Part shown: in pieces, positions 1 to 4,950 of the stretch
How positions within the stretch are numbered: the first letter of the stretch is position 1
Layout of the letters: the number at the start of each line of letters is the position of its first letter
From: Alphaproteobacteria bacterium
Lineage (GTDB): Bacteria; Pseudomonadota; Alphaproteobacteria; Sphingomonadales; Sphingomonadaceae
Assembly: GCA_005882415.1 (NCBI GenBank)
Contig: VBAE01000249.1
Location: 1 to 7,472, forward strand
Reading direction: 5' to 3'
Length of the DNA stretch: 7,472 bases
Position numbers and translations under genes: made by a program
Notes under the pieces: generated by a model
Told to the model about the DNA's origin: nothing
Database searches by the model: none
Seen by the model: only the letters and a program-made list of their open reading frames with translations

Positions 1-1
1 C

Positions 2-562
2 CCGGTCACCTTCCCCAAGGACGAGAGCCAGCTCCCCCGCCCGCAGCAGCCGGGGGCCGGCCTTCCGAACGGCCAGCCCTTCTCGATCGCTTATTCGGAA
101 GGCGCGACGGTCGGCTACAAATGGTATGACGCGAACAAATTGGAGCCGCTCTTCCCGTTCGGCCACGCCCTCTCCTACACCGACTTCGACTATAGCCGAA
201 TCCGCGCCGATCTCGACCCGGCGGGCGACGTAACCGTGACGTTCAGCGTCAAGAATGACGGCCGCACCGCCGGCAAGGACGTCCCCCAAATCTACGTCTC
301 CGCTCCGGATGGCGCCGGCTGGGAAGCCCCCAAAAGGCTGGGTGCCTTCCAGAAGGTGAACCTCGCGCCCGGCCAGGAGACGGCGCTAACGGTGACGATC
401 GATCCGCGCTTGCTGGCGGTCTACTCCAGCGCCGGCGAAGGCGGCTGGCGGATCGCTCCGGGCGAGTACAAGGTGATGCTTGGCGTGTCGTCGAGAGACA
501 TCCGGCAGACGACGACCATCCGACTGCCCGAGCGGTGGCTGCCAGTGGGGTATCGCCGCTAA
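2..562 (+). CDS. GH3 beta-glycosidase, C-terminal fragment (5' end outside window)
   Basis: This is the last 186 residues of a glycoside hydrolase family 3 enzyme; the frame is open from base 2, so the start and both catalytic domains lie upstream. What remains is the end of the GH3 C-terminal domain (PVTFPK, then a Pro/Gln-rich stretch), the signature block GYKWYDANKLEPLFPFGHAL, where the family usually has GY-WYD-...-PLFPFGHGLSYT-F, and a fibronectin-III-like domain of about 120 residues with the usual V-N-GR-AGKDVPQIYV and APKRLGAF-KV-L-PGQ patterns. Family members hydrolyse terminal non-reducing beta-D-glucosides or xylosides, usually in the periplasm. An internal TTG at 140 could be mistaken for a start, but the GH3 signature begins before it. 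It ends just before the palindromic repeat and converges with the oxidoreductase gene. It differs from the second GH3 in this window, which has no FnIII domain. Family certain, substrate unknown. Confidence 0.93.
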   Translation, partial: PVTFPKDESQLPRPQQPGAGLPNGQPFSIAYSEGATVGYKWYDANKLEPLFPFGHALSYTDFDYSRIRADLDPAGDVTVTFSVKNDGRTAGKDVPQIYVSAPDGAGWEAPKRLGAFQKVNLAPGQETALTVTIDPRLLAVYSSAGEGGWRIAPGEYKVMLGVSSRDIRQTTTIRLPERWLPVGYRR

Positions 563-586
563 TCTGCCTCCCTGACGCGAAGCGGC

Positions 587-622
587 GGGGAGGGGGACCA
601 CCGAAGGTGGTGGAGGGGTGAC
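587..622 (+). repeat. Left copy of the G-rich palindromic element
   Basis: Reads GGGGAGGGGGACCA, a small stem with loop GAA, then TGGTGGAGGGGTGAC. It is matched on the opposite strand by 644-679, apart from the seven central bases 601-607. Confidence 0.8.
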
Positions 623-643
623 AAGGCTCCGACTCTGAGTTCG

Positions 644-679
644 GTCACCCCTCCACCAGCTACGCTGGTCCCCCTCCCC
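644..679 (-). repeat. Right copy of the G-rich palindromic element
   Basis: Inverted copy of 587-622: both 14-15-base flanks are identical to the left copy and only the seven central bases (659-665) differ, forming an AGC-TAC-GCT tip in place of ACC-GAA-GGT. The compensating tip changes suggest the hairpin, not the exact tip sequence, is kept. Confidence 0.8.
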
Positions 680-696
680 ATCTATCGATGGGGAGG
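673..696 (-). terminator. Hairpin over the oxidoreductase stop codon
   Basis: A perfect 9-base-pair stem, CCTCCCCAT (673-681) with ATGGGGAGG (688-696), closes a six-base loop (682-687) that contains the TAG stop of the oxidoreductase gene on the minus strand. No U-run follows, so it is not a classic intrinsic terminator by itself. With the rest of the palindrome downstream it probably ends or protects transcripts coming from both sides. The structure is seen; the function is inferred. Confidence 0.45.
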
Positions 697-1638
697 CAGC
701 TTGGCCGCCTCCAGGATGAGCAGTCCCGCGCGCGCATCGGCAGGGTCTACCGGAACTGGCCCAAGGCCCCGGATCGCATCCCGCATCCGCTCGTAGAAAG
801 TAAGCCACCGCCCCGAACGCCCCGGCACGGAAATCCTTTCGCCTGAACCCGTCGTGATGGTCCCGAGGAATTCCTCCGCCCCGAAACCCTCCGACTCCGG
901 CCCAAGCCCCGCCCGCAGCGCCGCCTCCTGCGTATCCAGCCCGCGCCTGGAATACCCCCCCAACGTCCCAGAAACCCCGAACCGCCGCCGCGGATCGGCC
1001 GTCACCGTCGAAGCCCCAAGCAAAGCCCGCATCCGCCCATAATGCAGCGTCAGCAGGAAATAATCGTCGACCAGCGCCGCCTCGCGCTGAACCGCCACGT
1101 CCGCGGTCACCGCATCGGGCACTCCGAACAGGACCAAAGCCTGGTCGATGAGGTGCGGCCCCAGATCCCAGAGCAGCCCCGCCCCCGGCCCCGGCTGCTC
1201 GCGCCAGCCCTGTTTGATGGCGGGCCGGAAGCGGTCCCAATAGGCCTCGAACAGCAGCACCTCGCCGAGCCTTCCCGAGCCGATCACCTCCTGCACCGAC
1301 AGGAAATCCCCGTCCCAGCGCCGGTTGTGGAAGACGCTGAGCAGCCTCCCCTTCGCCGCCGCCAGAGCGATCAGCGCATCCCCCTCCGCCACCGACAAAG
1401 CGAAGGGCTTGTCGATGACGACATGCTTCCCCGCCTCCAGCGCTGCCTCGGCCAGCGGAAAGTGGGTGGTGTTGGGCGTCGCGATCACGACGAGATCGAT
1501 CGAACGATCGGCAATCACCGCCGCCGCCTCGTCCCGGCCGGCGACCGCGGCAAGCTCCATCCCCTCCACCGCCCGGATGAACGGCGCGTGGAACAAGCCT
1601 CCCGCGATTCCGCGGCCGATGACGCCGGCGCGGATCAC
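682..1638 (-). CDS. Gfo/Idh/MocA family NAD(P)-dependent oxidoreductase
   Basis: A 318-residue predicted cytoplasmic dehydrogenase; the family oxidises or reduces sugars, inositols and sugar derivatives with NAD(P). The start is GTG at 1636-1638: it overlaps the stop of the MFS gene (GTGA), a GAGG lies seven bases before it, and the Rossmann fold begins right there. Visible motifs: dinucleotide-binding GVIGRGIAG (residues 5-13), IATPNTTH (52-59), catalytic-lysine motif DKP (76-78; EKP in most members), HNRRWD (104-109) and DLGPHLID (158-165), which holds the usual active-site His and Asp. HNRRWD plus DRFRP resembles the YdgJ/YhhX/IolW branch (from memory). The protein is about 18 residues shorter than I expect between the second and fourth Rossmann strands (residues 36-41), where a helix and a strand normally lie. 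Codons are somewhat more mixed (CCT, GTT, CGT, CTT) than in the glycosidase genes. Its last codons are part of the palindromic repeat. It is the third gene of the fucosidase unit; its substrate is not known. Confidence 0.9.
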   Translation of the reverse strand: MIRAGVIGRGIAGGLFHAPFIRAVEGMELAAVAGRDEAAAVIADRSIDLVVIATPNTTHFPLAEAALEAGKHVVIDKPFALSVAEGDALIALAAAKGRLLSVFHNRRWDGDFLSVQEVIGSGRLGEVLLFEAYWDRFRPAIKQGWREQPGPGAGLLWDLGPHLIDQALVLFGVPDAVTADVAVQREAALVDDYFLLTLHYGRMRALLGASTVTADPRRRFGVSGTLGGYSRRGLDTQEAALRAGLGPESEGFGAEEFLGTITTGSGERISVPGRSGRWLTFYERMRDAIRGLGPVPVDPADARAGLLILEAAKLPPHR

Positions 1639-3188
1639 CCGTGCGCCTCGAGCTCCCTGAGGCTTCGCCCGCGAGTCTCGCGCCCCGCCCAGGCGACCAG
1701 CACGACCGACAGGGCCAGCGGACCGAGCAACGCCAAAGCCGCGCCGTGCAGGGTCGGGATCAGTCCGGCTAGCGCGAAGCTCTGCACCGCCACCCCGCCG
1801 AACTTGCTCGCCCCGGCGATGACCCCCGTCGCCCGCCCGCGCACGCCCAGCGGGTAATTTTCCGCCGCATAAGGCAGGAGCACCGCGATCATCCCGTTCG
1901 ACCCGACGATCAATATGGCGATGATCGCCACCACCACCGCTTCGGAGCTCAGGATCGTCCCCGGAAGCAACGCACCGATCAGCCCAACGAGGCTGAGGAT
2001 GATGGTCCCAACCAACGTCCATTTGCTGCTCACCCGCGCGTAGACCCACGCCGCGACCATGATCGTCGGCAACGCGATCAGCGCCGAGCTCGCCAATATC
2101 CCGCTCGACAAAGCCGAGCTGTAGCCGCGCGCCTGAAGGTCGGACGGGAGCCAGAGCAGAAGCCCGAAATTGATGAAGCTCCACGACAAAGCCGTCACCA
2201 CCAGAGCGAAGGTCAGCTTGCCGTGCCGCTGCGCCGCCACCGCCGCATCGGCCGGCACCGGCTCCTTCGCCTTGGGGACGATGCCGTACTTGCGCTGCAT
2301 GTCGGCGAGCTCGTCGTGCCGCCCCTGCTCGGCGAGGAAGCGCGGGCTCTCCGGGATCAGCCGGGCGAGGAGGAGGAGGAGGATGCCCGTCGGGAAGCCC
2401 TGGAGCCACAGAACCCGCCAGCCGAACACCGGCTCGAACGTATGGGCCGCGCCGCTTGCGGCGAGATAGCCGCCGACGAGCCCCGTCCCGCCGACCAGCA
2501 CCAGCACCCAGGAGCGGTGCCGGGGCGGCATGATTTCGGCCAGCAGAGTGTAGACCACCGGCAGCATCCCGCCCGCCGAGCAGCCCATCAGGAAGCACAT
2601 CAGGAGATTGAGCTGGAACAGGGGCATCGCGCCGCAGATCGAGGTCGAGACGAACAGGATCGTCGAGAGCAGGATCGACACCCGGCGCCCATAGACGTCG
2701 GCGATCCAGCCCCAGACGAAGGAGCCGACCGTCGTCCCGACCAGAGCGATGAACGGCAGCCAGGCGGTGGTCGCCTTGGCGATCCCATATTCGGCCGTCA
2801 TCCCGGGAAGGACGAAGCCGAGGGTCGCGGGCTTCATCACGTCGATGATCAGGCCGATGGTGAGGACCAGCAATACGCCCGCATGCCAGCCGCTGAGCGG
2901 GGTCGAATCGGGCGCCTCATAGCTGGTCCCGGCATGCGATCCGTGCGGCGCGCGCTGCTTCGGAAGGGCGCCGTAGATCGCCGCCGGAACGCCGAGCACG
3001 ATCAGCACCATGCCGATCCACATGCCGGGCTCCATCGGCATGCCGACGAGGTGGTTCCCCATCCGGTGCGCCATCGCCAGCATCGGCAGGTGCAGAAGCA
3101 CCCCGATCGAAATCGCGAGGCACGCCCCCCAGAAAATCGGCGCACGCTCACCTACGATCGATGTGCGCCTCGCGGCACGCTGTTCCAT
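1635..3188 (-). CDS. MFS transporter, sugar-porter/metabolite:H+ symporter-like
   Basis: A 517-residue inner-membrane transporter of the major facilitator superfamily, probably driven by the proton gradient. The core from about residue 100 has twelve predicted membrane segments (roughly 103-120, 142-162, 170-186, 193-215, 226-246, 258-277, then 325-346, 361-385, 391-410, 415-437, 452-475, 482-501) with a cytoplasmic loop between the halves. Diagnostic motifs are GWIADVYGRR (160-169, MFS motif A), PESPRFL (279-285), the YPLGVRGRATG block (445-455) and ETRGRSL (504-510), the last two close to sugar-porter patterns. It is not a FucP-type fucose permease by these motifs. Two further hydrophobic segments (about 18-38 and 56-75), rich in Met and His between them, precede the core. 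The ATG at 3186-3188 is supported by GGGAGGG six bases upstream. It lies 65 bases after the fucosidase gene and overlaps the dehydrogenase start by four bases, so the three are probably co-transcribed. Likely cargo: a sugar, sugar acid or aglycone released by the neighbouring hydrolases (inference). Confidence 0.9.
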   Translation of the reverse strand: MEQRAARRTSIVGERAPIFWGACLAISIGVLLHLPMLAMAHRMGNHLVGMPMEPGMWIGMVLIVLGVPAAIYGALPKQRAPHGSHAGTSYEAPDSTPLSGWHAGVLLVLTIGLIIDVMKPATLGFVLPGMTAEYGIAKATTAWLPFIALVGTTVGSFVWGWIADVYGRRVSILLSTILFVSTSICGAMPLFQLNLLMCFLMGCSAGGMLPVVYTLLAEIMPPRHRSWVLVLVGGTGLVGGYLAASGAAHTFEPVFGWRVLWLQGFPTGILLLLLARLIPESPRFLAEQGRHDELADMQRKYGIVPKAKEPVPADAAVAAQRHGKLTFALVVTALSWSFINFGLLLWLPSDLQARGYSSALSSGILASSALIALPTIMVAAWVYARVSSKWTLVGTIILSLVGLIGALLPGTILSSEAVVVAIIAILIVGSNGMIAVLLPYAAENYPLGVRGRATGVIAGASKFGGVAVQSFALAGLIPTLHGAALALLGPLALSVVLVAWAGRETRGRSLRELEAHG

Positions 3189-3194
3189 TCATGA

Positions 3195-3201
3195 CCCTCC
3201 C
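3195..3201 (-). promoter_or_regulatory. Ribosome binding site of the MFS gene
   Basis: GGGAGGG on the minus strand, six bases from the ATG at 3188. It decides the start: another ATG at 3190-3192 is only two bases away, is out of frame, and opens a 14-codon frame only. The rest of the 65-base gap (3189-3253) is G/C-run rich and shows no convincing promoter or terminator. Confidence 0.7.
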
Positions 3202-3253
3202 GGCACGAGCCTTAGGGGTCCCCGCGGCGGGTGACAATCGGGGGGCGGGGGGT

Positions 3254-4861
3254 TCAGGCCAGCCCCCGCCCAAGCACCTTCAGCACCGGCACGAACTGCC
3301 CCTCCTTCGCCCGCGGCAGGGTGACCGTCATCGCCTCCCCGTCGCGTATCCAGGGCACCTGGCCATGGCCGAGCAGCTCCACCCGATCGACCCGCGCATC
3401 CGGAAGCGCGGTGACGGAGAGGCTTTCGATCCTCGCCTTGCCCTCCGGCCAGTCGAGGAGGATCGCGTTGAGGGCGCCTCCGCCCGTGGTGAACCGCACG
3501 TCGGCGCTGGTGAAAGGCTTGGCCTCCCCCTCGTTCATGAAGCCGGATTTGGGCTGGGTCGGGCCCTCGCCGAAGCGGCGCCAGGGGCGGGTCGAGTAGA
3601 TCGCTTCGCCGTTCGCGGCGAACCATGAGGCGAGGGCGGCGAGGATCTTTTCCTCCTCGCTGTCGATGGCGCCGTCGCCGCGGACGGGGATGGAGAGGAG
3701 GAGGTTGCCGTTTTTGGAGACGATGTCGGCGAGGCGTTGCACGACCTGCTTGGCGGGCTTGTAATAGCGGCCTTCGTAGATTCGGCGGTCGTAATGCCAG
3801 CTGCCGATGCAGGTGCAGGTCTGCCAGGGCACGGGGCGGATGCCCTCGACGAAGCCGCGTTCGACATCCTCGACGACGCCGTAGCGCTGATAGGGCGAGA
3901 GCTGCTTGGCGGTGAGCACGCCCTCGATGCTGCCGTGCCAGCGCTGGGACGCCTCGTAATAATGCGCCACCGCCTCCAGCCCGGTCTGGCCGAACGGGAT
4001 CCGGCTGTCGTCCATGTAGACGAGGTCGGGGCGGTATTTCTCGACCAGGTCCTTCTGGCGCGCGAGCCACTTCGCGGCGTAGCCCGGATTGTGGGGCGGA
4101 ACATGCTCCAGCCATTGGCCGTCTCGCTGGTCGTGCCAGGCGCGCATCGCATCGGGACTTTCGAGGCCGTCGGGGGGCACGAAGGCGGGGCCGGTGTAGA
4201 GATTCTGCGGGTCGAGCCCATCCCACCATGTGCCGGCGCCGTGCTTCTTCCGAAGCCAATAGGCGTCGTAGCGGCGGCCCTTCATCGGGCCCGTGGTGTC
4301 GTAGCCGTAAGCGGTCTGCCACCAGTGCCAGGCATGGGCGCTGTGGTTCGACACTCCGAACTTCAGCCCCGCCGCACGGGCGATCGGCGCCCAGGTGCCG
4401 ACGATGTCGCGCTTGGGGCCTACGCGGGTGGTGTTCCATTCGTGATGGGCGCTGTCGAAATTGTCGAGATTGTCGTGGTGGTTCGCCATAGACACGAAGT
4501 AGCGGGCGCCGGCCTTCGCATAGAGCGAGATCAGCCGCTCCGGCTCCCAATTCTCGGCTTTCCATTGGCCGATGATGTCGAGGAAGCCGGTGCGGCTGGG
4601 GTGGCCGTAAGTGGCGATGTGACGGGCGTGGTCCTCGTGGCCCTCGACATACATCAGCCGCCCGTACCAGTCGCCATATTCGGGGACGCATTGCGGGCCC
4701 CAATGGGCCCAGATCCCGAACTTGGCGTCGCGGAACCAGGTGGGGACTTCATAGGCGTCGGCGAAGGACTGCCAGTCCGGCGCGATCTTCCCGGACGCCA
4801 TTGTGGGGACAAGCGCTCCCGCCGCTGCTCCGCTGCCCAGCAATTCCCGCCTTGTGAACAC
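3254..4861 (-). CDS. GH29 alpha-L-fucosidase, Tat-exported
   Basis: A 535-residue glycoside hydrolase family 29 enzyme, which removes terminal alpha-L-fucose with retention. The start is GTG at 4859-4861, with AAGGGGAG five bases upstream. The leader has TRRELLG (residues 3-9) followed by an Ala/Gly-rich segment, fitting a twin-arginine export signal, so the protein probably folds before export to the periplasm. GH29 landmarks: WFRDAKFGIWAHWGP (42-56), the NHHDN site (127-131) with His-His as in the fucose-binding pocket, a YRPDLVYMDDS strand (276-286) whose D284 aligns with the nucleophile of the usual WFDG motif, and VSKNGNLLLS (381-390) leading to NGEAIYSTRPW (417-427). A beta-sandwich domain fills about 440-535. 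YMDD in place of WFDG, and about 110 residues between the fourth-strand motif GVSNHS (169-174) and the nucleophile, set it apart from the textbook enzymes. The acid/base residue cannot be assigned from sequence; E331 and E334 are candidates. It is the first gene of the minus-strand unit, divergent from the GH3 gene. Confidence 0.92.
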   Translation of the reverse strand: MFTRRELLGSGAAAGALVPTMASGKIAPDWQSFADAYEVPTWFRDAKFGIWAHWGPQCVPEYGDWYGRLMYVEGHEDHARHIATYGHPSRTGFLDIIGQWKAENWEPERLISLYAKAGARYFVSMANHHDNLDNFDSAHHEWNTTRVGPKRDIVGTWAPIARAAGLKFGVSNHSAHAWHWWQTAYGYDTTGPMKGRRYDAYWLRKKHGAGTWWDGLDPQNLYTGPAFVPPDGLESPDAMRAWHDQRDGQWLEHVPPHNPGYAAKWLARQKDLVEKYRPDLVYMDDSRIPFGQTGLEAVAHYYEASQRWHGSIEGVLTAKQLSPYQRYGVVEDVERGFVEGIRPVPWQTCTCIGSWHYDRRIYEGRYYKPAKQVVQRLADIVSKNGNLLLSIPVRGDGAIDSEEEKILAALASWFAANGEAIYSTRPWRRFGEGPTQPKSGFMNEGEAKPFTSADVRFTTGGGALNAILLDWPEGKARIESLSVTALPDARVDRVELLGHGQVPWIRDGEAMTVTLPRAKEGQFVPVLKVLGRGLA

Positions 4862-4866
4862 GGCCG

Positions 4867-4874
4867 CTCCCCTT
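4867..4874 (-). promoter_or_regulatory. Ribosome binding site of the GH29 gene
   Basis: AAGGGGAG on the minus strand, five bases before the GTG at 4861. It supports GTG as the true start. It matches the GH3 site in sequence and spacing. Confidence 0.75.
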
Positions 4875-4913
4875 CGATCTTCGCGCTTGCCCGGCCGCGC
4901 CCGGCGCCCCTAG

Positions 4914-4925
4914 GTTAGCGATAAC
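4914..4925. promoter_or_regulatory. LacI-family operator-like palindrome
   Basis: GTTAGCGATAAC is an imperfect palindrome (10 of 12 positions symmetric) with a central CG and outer GTTA/TAAC arms. From knowledge of the family, many LacI-type sugar regulators of proteobacteria bind TGTTANCGNTAACA-like sites; here the flanks are G on the left and A on the right, so one flank position fits. It lies 25 bases before the GH3 start and 52 bases before the fucosidase start. The regulator is not in this window. The palindrome is seen; the binding protein is inferred. Confidence 0.55.
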
Positions 4926-4937
4926 AATCATAAGCGG

Positions 4938-4945
4938 AAGGGGAG
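4938..4945 (+). promoter_or_regulatory. Ribosome binding site of the GH3 gene
   Basis: AAGGGGAG, five bases before the ATG at 4951; this sets the start, and the lipoprotein-like leader follows directly. Confidence 0.78.
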
Positions 4946-4950
4946 TCGGG

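Larger units (their letters stand above)
564..699. repeat. Nested palindromic intergenic repeat
   Basis: A 136-base inverted repeat fills the gap between two convergent genes. Outer arms of 9 bases match perfectly (564-572 with 691-699). Two inner elements are inverted copies of each other: 587-600 pairs with 666-679 (14 of 14) and 608-622 pairs with 644-658 (15 of 15), separated by a 21-base centre (623-643). Each copy is also a small palindrome: 597-611 (ACCACC-GAA-GGTGGT) and 655-669 (ACCAGC-TAC-GCTGGT). The copies differ only in the tips of these small stems, and there the changes keep pairing. From memory, a GGGAGGGGGACC...GGTGGAGGGG element is a frequent intergenic repeat in sphingomonads; this pair fits it. 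It could work as a two-way terminator or an RNA-stabilising structure. The right end covers the last codons of the oxidoreductase gene. Confidence 0.85.
4862..4950. promoter_or_regulatory. Divergent promoter region, GH29 / GH3
   Basis: These 89 bases must hold the start signals of both the fucosidase unit and the GH3 gene. The GC-rich left part (4885-4910) changes abruptly to an AT-rich stretch at 4911-4935, the likely place of promoter melting. A possible plus-strand pair is TTGCCC at 4887 and TAGGTT at 4911 with an 18-base spacer, but neither box is strong and I assign none with confidence. Because the AT-rich part holds the operator-like palindrome, one repressor could control both directions. 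Confidence 0.6.

Noticed and set aside
563..681. CRISPR or integrase attachment site in the palindromic gap
   Set aside because: There are only two copies, in inverted orientation, with no regular spacers, no tRNA and no integrase; a nested palindromic repeat explains everything visible.
2390..2399. Short G/A-rich runs (GAGGAGGAGGAGGAGG) near 2366-2382 as a microsatellite
   Set aside because: They encode the poly-Leu part of an MFS membrane helix (LLLLL) on the minus strand; the coding role explains the repetition.
1639..2598. N-terminal extension of the oxidoreductase up to 2598
   Set aside because: The frame stays open inside the MFS gene, but the added residues are low-complexity Arg/Gly/Ala. 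The Rossmann fold begins exactly at the GTG at 1638, which has its own ribosome binding site and overlaps the MFS stop.
3148..3192. A 14-codon frame starting at an ATG just before the MFS start, a possible leader peptide
   Set aside because: Its ATG is only two bases from the GGGAGGG site, too close for good initiation, and the peptide shows no run of regulatory codons. Chance is the simpler explanation.
2223..3194. A 323-codon plus-strand frame opposite the MFS gene
   Set aside because: The translation is almost all Arg, His, Asp, Gln and Pro, the mirror image of membrane helices, so it is not a real protein.
3737..4918. A 393-codon open frame on the plus strand opposite the fucosidase
   Set aside because: Antisense to a well-supported GH29 gene, no plausible start signal and no recognisable motif; it also runs into the divergent promoter region.
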